Origin: Cryptomeria japonica
Taxonomy: Eukaryota > Streptophyta > Pinopsida > Cupressales > Cupressaceae
Assembly: GCF_030272615.1 (NCBI RefSeq)
Contig: NC_081409.1
Span: forward strand, 880,497,220 to 880,561,219
Length of the DNA stretch: 64,000 bases
Reading direction: 5' to 3'
The position numbers were made by a program, and so were the translations under genes. Shown piece after piece: positions 47,769 to 58,465 of the stretch (position 1 is the first letter of the stretch; each line of letters starts with the position of its first letter). The notes below the pieces were generated by a model that saw only the letters and a program-made list of their open reading frames with translations, searched no databases and was not told the DNA's origin.

Positions 47769-49893
47769 TGTTAGGACCAATATGGAAAGCTAATGTACTG
47801 AGTGGGGAGGGGTGAATTAGTACTTCAAATACTTTCTTCAACAATATCTTTACTATTATGCATAAACCAAAAACTGTTGTAACATAACATAAAGCTAAAA
47901 CAAATGAATAACAATCATACTTGATTCACTCCATAACACATATATTTTGGTTATGCAGAAACTACTGGAATAATAAAGGATGCTTGGTTAGAGCTACATG
48001 TTTAGCTATTTCTGATAGCTTACCCTGTTAGGAGTATCAAGATCTATTAGATCTACCTTGCTAAAGGATTTTACAACACTTATTATAAATGTTGCACCTG
48101 GTTAAAGGCTTTACAATTTATAGACTCTATTAGAGTCTTTTACCATGTTAAAGGTTTCTCTATAACTCAAAATATTACAATAAAATCATTACAAATATCT
48201 GCAACTTCACATCTGAAATGTTATAGTAGATTCTATGTGCTCAAATAAGATTACCTTGCTTACAACATACCTCGGTAACCCATAAAATAACTTGGTAAAC
48301 CCTTCTATTTAGTCTATTCTTTGACTGTTCTCTGAAATGCTTTTCGGTGACCTCTATGTCTCTGACAGTCGCATTACTATGTGCTTCCTTATCTAATACA
48401 TATGTCTGGGTGAACTCACAAAGCTGGTTCCCACTTTTTGGTACATCCTGATTTTTGCTGAAATCATACATTTTTTGGAAAATATAATTATTTAAGCTTT
48501 AAGAGGTCTCATTTGAAGTAATTAATTGAAAAGAGTTAGATCAAAGGCTCTTAGATCAAAATTTCTTGGATAGAACCTCTCTACTTCTAAATCATACTTG
48601 CAATGGAGTCTCCTTTGCATCTATCAAATGCTAATAAAAAACCAATTTTACATTAGCTTTTGAGGGGTCAAACGAATTCATTTAGAAGTTTTGTTTTCTT
48701 AAGGATTTAGTCCTTATTATAAGCTTTCCAAATAGTATAATTTTAAATATATTTAAGTTTATTAATATATTTTTATTTTATTTTTTATGAATGTAGGTTT
48801 TTCACCGAACATGAACTTCCTTGTTCAATGCATTGGGAAAAATAGCAAACTAATTCAAAAAAATTCTGAAAAATATCTATGCCCTAGGTATTGATGTCTT
48901 CTTTCTAACAAAAAAAATAAAACTTAATTTTGATATATATAGAGCAAGTTATGTGTTCAAACGTACACCTATATCTAAATTATAATTAGTCGGACTTCAA
49001 AACTTAATAAAATAAAAAATATTCAACATATCACTATCAAACCAATTGCATGCCCTGGGTATTGATGTTACAAACCAAAATTTAAAAGAGATAAGTTTTT
49101 ATCAATTATAGAAAAAAATTTATACATTTTGGGATGCACATCACTCTTAAAAAATGTTGTTTCCTGTAAAAAACTACTTTTGAGGGAGATGGAAAAATCA
49201 ATAAAATTTTATTCAAAAAAATTTGAAAAAAATATATTTAGAATCTACAAAAAGGATGTTACAAATCACTAGTTTACATCATCTTCAAATTCTTAATGAT
49301 TTAAAAGATATAGGTGTCGGAAAGTGAAGGTTTTTTGCAAAATGTTCATCCAAGTGTCAAAGTTGGTCAAAAAGTGGGAACCAGTATTGTGAGTTCACCC
49401 GTCTTGCTTCATACACTCATATATTTCCCATATTTTATCCTTAATCCATGTTGTATAAATAGATCTCTTATGTCGATGATCAGGTTCATGCATCGATCTT
49501 ACAATCATGATTTATTGAATGAATAACCATACAAAATATTTCATTGGATAAATGACCTTGAAATCATACAAAATATTGAAGTGCAATTTCCAATGTGATA
49601 ACGGTTCTATGTTCCTCGATCTTGTAACACGTTTCCATATGTATGTCTAGGTTCAATGAATCTGGTAACATGTTTCACTCGGTGTATATCAATTCAGTGT
49701 AACAATATTGCTACTTGGTAGTCATGGAATGTTACTCAATAAGCTGCTCGGTGTATACTAAGCTCTGTGACTACTTTCTTCTATAACCGACTACTTTGTT
49801 AATACCGACTAAATATTTCGGTAGAGGTAACCGATTAGAGTATATAGAATGACTTTGGATATAAAACTAATGGCAACTTAATAAGTAGTAACA
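47769..49893 (-). repeat. 5' LTR of the pol-less element, with nested insert
   Basis: It is the partner of 40845-42008. Without the 993-bp insert and its GTCT duplication it is 1,128 bp. It begins TGTTAGGACC and ends AGTAACA on the plus strand. Confidence 0.93.
48408..49400. mobile_element. 993-bp non-autonomous TIR element (MITE-like)
   Basis: It starts GGGTGAACTCACAAAGCTGG and ends, read on the other strand, GGGTGAACTCACAATACTGG. The inverted repeat is 33 bp with two differences. GTCT flanks it at 48404-48407 and 49401-49404, while the sister LTR at the matching site (near 41530) has a single GTCT and no insert, so the empty site is seen directly. The inside is AT-rich with no coding capacity. 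Its first 21 bases agree with those of the 26.5-kb element at about 16 positions, and both have 4-bp duplications. Confidence 0.93.
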
Positions 49894-49965
49894 AGCTCTA
49901 CTAAGACAGCCTAATTCACATTGGATTTGGGTGCTAGGGGGTGACAACTCTACAGGGCTACTCAC

Positions 49966-50717
49966 CTAGAGGCTCCTAGTGTATCTTGGGCAGAGCCGCC
50001 ACCTCTACCATGGAACTCTCTCATGTCAAAATAGTTTGGCCGCACATTAAGGACAAACTCACAGTATACTTTTCTCAAAAAATACGATGCCACCTCATAA
50101 TTATTACAGGATGGATCATCAAAGACCATCCACCACCTCTGCCAAAAAAGATTCTTCATCTACAAATTGGTACACCAATGTATGGGAAACCTCTTTGCAT
50201 TAAGAGGTAACAACTCACCAATTTTAGGATCAACAAAAAGGGCACATATTTGTTGTTTAGTAATATTTTTGTTTTTCACTCCCTCGTACGATAACCCATT
50301 AGCATAGTATTGACGACACCTATCCCTAAAGTTTCCCCATTTTGTAATTTGTGTGGAAACGGTTGTGACACCACTAGCTAATTTTTCTAGGCTAGTGGTG
50401 AGGGATTTATGATGCTCAAGGTCAGATGTTTTCAATTTATTAATCAGTCTATTTATTTTAGATGTGTTTTTCCCTAACTAATTAATCAATTGCTCCTACG
50501 TTTGAGGTGTGCGTTCAAAAGGAGGAATTGGGGGTGTATCTTGTGGGGTTTTTCAGGAGGTGCATTTTGTTGTTCTTGTTGTGGATTATCAGAATTTGGT
50601 TTTTGAAACAAAACAAAAAAACCTAATTAAAATTAACAAAATTAAATTCAAAACGTAAAACAAATTGAATAAATAGGAAAGAAAGACAAAAATTAAGAAA
50701 AATTAACCTTGATCCAT
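49966..50717 (-). pseudogene. second gene of the giant transposon, 5' exons
   Basis: A short first exon (50717-50708, MDQ plus one base) is followed by GTTAAT. A long second exon from about 50635 to 49966 ends CTAG|GTGAGT. The second exon encodes a Gln/Pro-rich start, a helical stretch (INKLKTSDLEHHKSLTTSLE) and a globular part (TKWGNFRDRCRQYYANGLSY, NLFWQRWWMVFDDPSCNNYE, VYCEFVLNVRPNYFDMRE). The frame carries stops at 50157-50159 and upstream of 50435, and a probable frameshift near 50550. It runs inward from the right end, opposite to the transposase-like gene. It continues beyond the inserted LTR element at 40844. I do not recognise the product; by analogy with two-gene plant DNA transposons it could be an accessory protein. 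Confidence 0.55.
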
Positions 50718-50867
50718 AGTGTCTAGAGGAGAAATGAGGCATGTCGTTCACGGTTTTGTGGAGGAAATGGGAAATAAAACATAGTGGTCATGGGAAAATA
50801 AGACCCAGTTTTATTTTTTTTAACCTTTTTTGACACCGCGTATGCAGTTATTTAAGGCTTATGAGCT

Positions 50868-51039
50868 CATACGCACTCACTTTCCTAAAAGAAGTGCAGA
50901 CACGCTCACTTTCCTAAAATCAACACGTATGCTCTCACTTTCTTAAAAGTAGTACATACGAGCTACCTTTTTTAGGCTCAGGAACAACGGACCTAAGTGC
51001 CTAAGGGGTGATTTCAATTTTTATAACCGCATACGCACT
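50868..51039. promoter_or_regulatory. right subterminal repeat cluster
   Basis: CATACGCACT lies at 50868-50877 and 51030-51039, with CGCGTATGC, ACACGTATGC and ACATACGAGC nearby and three copies of CTCACTTTCCTAAAA-like sequence between. The left end of the element has the same 10-mer. Confidence 0.55.
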
Positions 51040-51076
51040 GCTTGTTTTTTCATGTTTTTTTTGGGTGGTGTCCACT

Positions 51077-51106
51077 TTTCTAACCACCATCTTTGTGCAC
51101 ATACCC
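51077..51106 (-). repeat. right terminal inverted repeat
   Basis: On the minus strand it starts GGGTATGTGCACAAAGATGG and is followed on the plus strand by CCAT (51107-51110). It is the partner of 24611-24640. Confidence 0.85.
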
Positions 51107-51490
51107 CCATGTCTTTTGGAAGGACAAGGTCTTGATAAAAATTCTTGCTCTATGCCCTTTCTAGGGGCATGAATTGAAGCAAAATTCACTTTAAGACTTC
51201 TAAGATACATATTTTCAAATTATCTATAAGGTTTTTGTGAGGTACATACTTGGCAAAAATTTGCTTAAGGACCTTGGAAAGGATAAGAAACAAGTTTTCT
51301 CTGGATCCTCTCCAAGGACATTTATTCAAAATTCGCTTTGGATCCCTAACAAGGACATTCGCCCTAGGACCTCAGCAAGGTACATAACAATGTCGCTTTG
51401 GATCCTTTGGAAGGTACAAGTGTCTATGTCCTTAGCAAAGTATAGGGTCAAGGCACTTAGGCAAATTTTTCTCTAGTGAGGGAGAAAGGT
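51107..51490. repeat. degenerate tandem array, right half
   Basis: The GGAAGGACAAGG / TTCGCTTTGGATCC pattern of 24030-24610 continues here in the same orientation. Confidence 0.75.
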
Positions 51491-54400
51491 ACGCATCCTT
51501 AGGAAAGACTATTGACTTAATCCTTTCACCTAACTTTGCTCAATTTGTTCAATCCTCAACTTTTTCACCCATAAATCATTCTTGCAACATACTTGAAGAC
51601 TTACTTCACTCCACTCAGGAGACGAACCTGACATGATGATCATCTTGATACTTGAGAAACTCTATCCCTTCAATGCAAAGACTAATAGAAAAGACTCTAA
51701 CACAACCGAGAAAGCAAAAATTTGGAGGTCCCTATTTGCAATGGGGTGATGTGTGAATACCTCACAATAGACTGTAGTCTCATATTTTACTGCTATTGTA
51801 GGTCTACAACATCTCCCTTGATTCATGTTGCTATCTTGATTTGGATCATTTGTTTCATATGCCTTGACTGCTATGCTTTTATTCATGAGCACTGAATTTT
51901 ATGATAACACAAACTCTTTGATTCATAATCATTGACTATTCTTTTCACAAGCATCTGCTATACCTTTGTGACAATAATCACATATCATGATGGCTCTCTT
52001 GATAGTATGATTAAAAATAGACTACTCTATGAAATCTTTTCATAGCATCTTGACTGTGTTAGGTCTCCTCATCATTCACTATCAAAACCTTCAGTGTCAT
52101 AAGACTCTTTGAAAAGCTTTTGAAAGGTTGTCCCAATAGTACTATTGTGTCTTTTCACAAGTCTGGAACCCCACTATTGTTATTATGCTTTTGACTTCCT
52201 TTACAATCATTGAATACCCCTGTGATCTGTGTCATGAATGATCTTCATTGTCATCATTGATATTTACTTCTTTTCTTATTTTCTTTAATTCCATCACAAT
52301 GTGTGGATTCTCTTTCTTTTTATTTGCATGACTTTAGCCTTTTCGCTTCTCCTTATTTATTTCCCTCCAAAACTATGCACAATCTTTTATTCTCTTGATT
52401 CCTTACGTAAAACAAGGTCTTTGAGAGCTTATTTACTCCTTATCAATAAATAATACATTGTAATGCTTTATTTATTTTAACAATATAAAATAAGTAAATC
52501 CCACTTTTACATTTATCTTTTAAAATTCTTTGAATATAAAGGAAGAACTTGTCAGTTGGAACACATTTTAAATAAATCAAAACCCCCTTTGATTTAATAT
52601 GTTTACAATTAACTCTTAAAACAAAAGACTAAGTCTTTAGGTGGGGCTAATTTTATCCTGGAAGGGAAAAAAAATAGGTAACAATCATAGAGGTTCAAAA
52701 CTTGATGCAGAAATAGTTATATGTTGAAATTCTGTAGAATGTTCCTATGGTCTAGTTTATGGTCATTTAGATATGAAGAAAGATGCATGCTACTTGTATC
52801 ATTGAGGATGACAATTGGATGTTGAAACCTATATTATTTCTATTATTACCTTTGACATGCCTAACAATGCTAGTTTTTATTTTAAATTAATGTTTATGAG
52901 ATCTTTTATCCAAACATTTTACAGCTAACTTTGATGAAATTATCATTTAATGCTCATTTCACCTTGTTACAAACACTATCATTATCATGGTAGATTTCTA
53001 GAAAAAAATTATCTAATTCATTTATCATCATTCAAATGTAGAACAATATGTGGTCAAGTGCTAGTTTCTGTTTGAGGATTTTGCTCATTTATTTCAACAA
53101 CACGAACAAATATACAGATTTCCCTAACATAGTTACTAGCGACACATGCAACATATGTTGCACAAGAAAATATATATCATATTCTCTTATAACTAAATGT
53201 TTTATTTTGGAATAATTTATAGGTAGTTGATTACTGGTGTTAAATTGTGTATTTGAATTTAGCTTCATTCTATTTGTGGTCTTTGTAAAACATGTTTATG
53301 TGTGGGCTTGGGTAAAGGAATTGGTTTATTTATGTGTCGTATAATCATTACATAGAATGCTTGAAAAAGATATAATAGGTGTTCTCTGTATTTACTCTAT
53401 ACTTTTCTACTCATGCTCTAATTAATTTTAGATCCACGCATTTTAGGTTATTCTATCTCAACAATTCTATTAGACTTTTTTTTTTTTGGTGTTTATACGA
53501 AATGGCTGACCAGGCATTTATGTTGTTGTTTTATGTACTTGCAGTATCATTTTAATAAAATGAAACACTAAACAAGGATTAATTAGGTAGCCCATAGAGT
53601 GATATTTCATATCATTTTTGTGTTGGAAAGATTGTCTAGTTAGTGATAAAAAAACATATGTTTTAGAGTAGTGTTATCACTAAGGTTTTCACCCCTCTTG
53701 GCTACAACTCTCTTAGTATCTCAGGTCCATTCCCTGTGTTTGGACTCACCATTGCCATTTGGAACTGAGAAATGCATATGACTTCTCCCTTTGATGCTTG
53801 AGAACTCTGATTGCTATGACTGCTGCTATCTTTTTTGAAGATTATGGACTTTCATTTCTCCTAAGGTCTTCTCATGATTTGATGTGTGACCCAAGACCCT
53901 TTAATGGCTGCTATAACTTGTGATTAGACCTCTGAATGACACTCACACTTCTGCTATGATTTGTTTGACCTCTGATTAGACCTTACTCTTTCAGGTCTTA
54001 AGGCTACTCTTTGAGGACTTTATGACTGAAACAATGTAATCTACTCACCAATATCATTGTCTTTTGATTTGTTCATTAGCATCATTTAGCATTAAAACAC
54101 CCTTCTAGGTCTGCATCTCTAAAACAAATCTTGCCTCTGCTACACTATTGATATTTCAACAACATCCAAAGTTTCCTTAGTATTTTGAAAGTTGTACCCT
54201 TGACATTCACTATCTTTTGACTAATATTTACTGCTTTTGATCCTCATTAGGACTGTCATTTTGACACATGACTCCATTCATTAGCTTTGTGATAAAGCTA
54301 CAATCTGGTCATCATCTTCCACATTATGGATAGAGACTAGCTTTGAGCATTATGTTCTCAAGGTTTGCATTGGTCTTTTGTTTATTGCCAACTTGATTGC

Positions 54401-55433
54401 TATCACTGTCTCAGGGTTATTAAATTACTCCTAATGCCCTTTTGCAGTACCTTACAGAGATTGTGATGGAATATGATTGCATTCTCATTTGTGTCTTATC
54501 CTTCATGGACTCTTATTTGTGATGGACTGGAACAATACCATTGTTCTCCATGGACTCTTATTTCTCTCATGACCCTGCCAATGTGTTTTCAAATTTACCT
54601 GTATCTCAAGGCTTGGATCTCTATTCATTTTGATGACTAAGCTAACCTTTGATCTTTGTCATGATCAAATGTTGTCCTTTTGTGACTTTAATCTACCTTT
54701 ATACCTACCTTTGACAATGAATCTTCCAGATACCATTCCTTTTTCATTCAACTTTGGTTCTTGGACTGTTCTAAGGCTTGTATATTTGCACTTAGAGTCA
54801 AGAATATGACTGTATCTTTTCCCTTGTTACTTTTCTTGACTTACTATCCTTTCATTGTATATTGGTGGATAGCTGGTCGATGGGACCGTGTTATGCTTCT
54901 TCTTGGATACTCAAACCTTATGACTGCTTTGAAGTTTTGAAAAAACTTCATAACCATGCAAATGTTGCAATCTTATTACTTCCCTACTTTACTTAGACTG
55001 CTCCTTCTGACTTTAGGGAGGTTCATCTTTATTGGCATTACTCTTTGGCTCTGAAAGTCTGCTAAAGCATCTCTGTTCCCTTTATTTTCACTGTGTTTGT
55101 ACAATGAAGATTTAGGATCTGGTCTACTCATGCATTGTCTCAGACTATTACGTGCCTTAGATTAGGCTGCTATATTGCCACAGTAGATTATCAACTTGAT
55201 TCATATCAGTATCTTGGACTTGATATGTTGTTGTAGGATATGATTGCCCCACTGTACACTGGCAACAGACCTTATTCACAAAAGTCTTAGAACAAGGTCA
55301 TCACTACCTTTTCCAAACAAAAAACATATTCATGGTTGAGACCTTCATGACACCACCTTTTGATAGTGATATTTGATGCTCTTTCTGTCTTTGTTGGGAC
55401 TGTTCATACTGTCTTTTCTTTTCTTAAGGTCAG
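51491..55433. other. non-coding region
   Basis: No open frame longer than about 75 codons, no motif and no clear repeat was found. The pyrimidine-rich style (repeated CTTTGATT, GACTGTT, CATTGTC words) is like 17900-19240 and may be old retroelement internal DNA. Confidence 0.35.
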
Positions 55434-55860
55434 TGTTGTGACCATTTCACACATCGCCCCATTATAATGGGGACGCCCTCTTTTTGCTCATTTTGCTTGT
55501 TCTCCTCTCTAAGTTTTTAGGGGTTTTGGGTTAGTGAGTCAGTCATCTGGACTAGGGTTAAGCCTTAGCGTTTCCGTTTCAATGTTTTCAAGCCAGTGTC
55601 TAGTCCAATTTTGACGAATTTTGAGCCTCCTCCCATAGGATGCAATTTTGAAATAAGGTGAATCTTTCAGGGTCAGAATTTTGAATGCTAGTCCAAATTT
55701 TGCCTAAGTGTTGATGATGGAATTTTGGAATTTTGTTCGATTGATTTTGACCAAATTTTGGAATTTTTGATAATTGATCCTAGGCCTTGGAAATAGCTTA
55801 TTTTTGCCTTGTGAAGTGACTGAGGTCCTAAAGTCTTGATATTTTGGCCTATGGAAGGAA
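55434..55860 (+). repeat. possible start of a gypsy LTR
   Basis: TGTTGTGACCATTTCACACA is followed by a small perfect hairpin around CCCCATTATAATGGGG (55456-55471). This looks like an LTR start reading rightward, which would make the hairpin array and TATA box downstream part of its U3. No matching LTR end was found, so this is tentative. Confidence 0.35.
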
Positions 55861-55862
55861 AA

Positions 55863-57623
55863 TCGCTCCTGTCCCTCAGTCAGGGACCAGGGCGAAAATG
55901 ATATTTTTATGCATCTTGGTTATTAATTTGTTTCATTTGTCTTGTGCAGGGTCGCCAAGAGATGTAGATGAACATGAATTGAAGGTTTAGAAGATTTTTG
56001 AGACTCAAAATGGCAAATTTTTGAGGTTTGAGGTAAAATCGCTCCTGTCCCTTAGACAGGGACCAGGGCGAAATGACTTGCCTAGACCATTTTGACCTCA
56101 TTTTGATCAAGTTAAAGCATCAAGTACGTGATGGAAGGTGAAATCAACATGATGGAACGCCAGGATTTAGTCATTTGCAATAAAAAGTTGAACATTTACC
56201 CTCAAGGACAAAATCGCTCCTGTCCCTCACTGAAGGACTGGAGCTTGAAATCCAAAATTGCCTTGTCCTTGAAAGATTTGGATGATTTCGTGATTTAAGA
56301 AGAACAAGGGAGGTACATTTTACTCGTTGAATATAATTTGATTGCGCCTCGAAGGAGAAAATTGGCCCTAGAAGCAAAATCGCTCTTGTCCCTCTGCCAG
56401 GGACCAGGGCGAATTTCAGTGATAGCTCCCGTCCCTCTCCAAGGGACCAGAGTGATTTCCTTATAAGACAAGTTTTTGGCGAAGTGAAATGAAGTTTTAA
56501 GTTTGAGGCAACTAAAAAGGGGCATAACAAATCTATTGAAGACAATTTTGAAGATTACAAGACGCCAAATGAAGCCCATATTTGCCTAGGCGCTCCTGTC
56601 CCTCTCCTAGGGACCAGAGCGATTTCCTCCTAAGGTGAATTTTTTCACAAGGTTAAAGTGAGTTCCATGTCAAAAATGAGTGAAGGGGAATATAGCGGAT
56701 CCATTGAAGACAAATTTGAAGGTTGGCAAAGCATGAATGAACTTATAAGTGAAAGTTCGCTCCTGTCCCTCAGCCAGGGACCAGGGCGAAATCAAGGCTA
56801 TCTAATATTCCCCTCCAAGTTTAAACCACTCCAGGCCAAGGTACAAGGGGGAAATGATGTTTGGAACGCTTCAAAGAAGAACAAAGTTGCAAGGACCACG
56901 AAAAATGATGAAATTACCCAAGTTCGCTCCTGTCCCTCTCCTAGGGACCAGAGCGAAATGTCCAAGTGTGTACAATTTTGACTTGCCACTCCCATTTCAA
57001 ACATTCACGCAGGAATAAAGGGCACTATTTTACACTGTGACGACAATTGGAAGTCGATATAAACAAGGATTAGCCCAATGAGCAAAAATTCGCTCCTGTC
57101 CTTCAGTCAAGGACCAGGGCGATATTCATAAAATCTATCATTTCTTCCAAAAACCACGTCAAAGCATGGGTACACAAGATCCGAAACGTCATTTGAAAGG
57201 TAACGAACAAGGAGTTAAGGTTAAAAGATGACAAATTTGAGCTAGAATTCAAAGTTCGCTCCTGTCCTTTAGTCAAGGACCAGGGCAATATTCACTTGAA
57301 TGACAAGTTTTCTTTGCTAAGAAGGAGTTTGGCATGTGTGAAACAAACAAGGGGATCATTGCCTACCTCACGAATCGATTTGGCAACTTAAAGAGCCGAA
57401 GACCAAGCAAGAAATGTAAAGTTCGCTCCTATCCCTCACCAAGGGACTAGGGTGATAATGATCTTAAGAGGCATTCATCTACAAAATTGAATAGATCAAG
57501 CTCTAGATTCCCAATGAAGATGCCAGTTTCACCGTAGAGGAAGTGGTTTTGAACGTAAAAGGCGAGAAATTCAAGAGCAAAATGCTAAATCGCTCCTGTC
57601 CCTCTCCCAGGGACCAGAGCGAT
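55863..57623 (+). repeat. array of 12 hairpins, mostly 166-167 bp apart
   Basis: The palindrome CGCTCCTGTCCCT...AGGGACCAGGGCGA starts at 55864, 56040, 56215, 56381, about 56425, 56591, 56758, 56925, 57091, 57257, 57424 and 57591. The last seven intervals are 166 or 167 bp. Spacers are diverged but alignable in places (for example ATTGAAGACAATTTTGAAG). In the units at 57091 and 57257 both stem arms changed together (GTCCTT with AAGGAC), keeping the pairing. Confidence 0.93.
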
Positions 57624-57961
57624 GTGGTTTGTACCCCTTATGCCTCCCATGTTTTGGCACCAATAAAAATTTCAAATTATATTAAATGCTAAAATTTGAT
57701 AAACCTTGAAATTTTTTAATTAAAATTGGCATTTAATGGGTGCGCACAAGGCATTTAATAATTAATTTTGCCTTTAAAAAATGGAAACTATTAAATACGA
57801 AGGCATCAAATTAATTAATTATTAATTTAAATAAAAAAGGAAGAGCGCTTGGGTTATATTTTCATATTTTTACAAAGTCAGCCTCCTTTTTTTATTTAAA
57901 ATTTGTTTTTATTTGGCTATTTTCAAAAGTCGGCCTAGAGGTAGTTAAGGAGGTAAGCGCT

Positions 57962-57968
57962 TATATAA
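57962..57968 (+). promoter_or_regulatory. TATA box
   Basis: TATATAA within CGCTTATATAAGG, about 500 bp before the ORF at 58466, is a good plant TATA match. A likely 5'-UTR intron runs from CTAG|GTGAATTT (about 58200) to TTGTGTAG (about 58457), directly before the ATG. Confidence 0.6.
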
Positions 57969-58465
57969 GGGGGGTGTGATATTGCTTTTCAAAACATCAT
58001 TTTATCATCCTTTCGCATGCGATTTGGAGAAGACAAGGACAAAGTGCAAAATCTCATCTAGGAAGAGTGCGAATTTGGTTAGAGGTGGAGTGAATTCTTT
58101 ACCAAGGCACTAGAGACCCCCAAAGGTGGTGGAGTTGACAAAGAAAGCGTTTTGCTAGAGGAGGATCACGATTGAAGGCTACAAACTTCGATTTTGCCTA
58201 GGTGAATTTCCATATTTTGCATCTTTTGTTAAGTTAGCTCTCAAGTGAGGTATGGCGAAGTCTTCTTTTGTCTAATTTTGAATTTTAGTCGTCATAGTCT
58301 CAATTTTGAATTTTGAAATTTTGAATTTCCTGTAGCTCAATCATATTTAGGAAATGATAACTCAAAGACTTATCATGAAGTTTCCTAAAATTAATCTTTA
58401 ATCTAATCTATGTTTATACATTGCAAAATCTATTTCTTATTATGAAATGTTGTGTAGGTGTTATA

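Larger units (their letters stand above)
40845..49893 (-). mobile_element. 9-kb LTR retrotransposon without pol
   Basis: Two LTRs (40845-42008 and 47769-49893, the latter enlarged by a 993-bp insert) enclose a primer-binding site, a gag-like ORF with zinc knuckles, a long accessory ORF and a polypurine tract, all on the minus strand. A perfect AGCTC duplication lies at 40840-40844 and 49894-49898. No protease, integrase, RT or RNase H is present, and I see no scar of a deletion. It is a large non-autonomous element, presumably mobilised by a copia relative with the same primer site. It interrupts the second gene of the giant transposon at an intron/exon border. Confidence 0.93.
24611..51106. 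mobile_element. giant TIR DNA transposon (26.5 kb with nested insertions)
   Basis: The segment begins GGGTAAGTGCACAAAGATGG and ends, on the opposite strand, GGGTATGTGCACAAAGATGG. The first 30 bases of the two ends match with about three differences. CCAT flanks both sides, and deleting the segment plus one CCAT rejoins a tandem array. Inside are a transposase-like gene (32823-35696, plus), a convergent multi-exon gene (50717 to 39071, minus) and a shared 10-mer near each end. Removing the nested LINE (3.3 kb) and LTR element (9 kb) leaves about 14 kb. Ends starting GGG, a 4-bp duplication and a D-D-E pattern with 88 and about 38 residues between the acidic positions recall the Sola group, but that assignment is from memory and tentative. 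Confidence 0.8.

Noticed and set aside
24611-51106. Giant element as a Maverick/Polinton or a MULE
   Set aside because: No DNA polymerase B, ATPase or capsid-like gene is visible and duplications are 4 bp rather than 6 bp (Polinton) or about 9 bp (MULE).
55863-57623. CRISPR-like array (regular palindromic repeats with variable spacers)
   Set aside because: The setting is plant nuclear DNA, the spacers are about 135 bp and themselves related, and no cas-like gene is present. It is a tandem repeat with an embedded palindrome.
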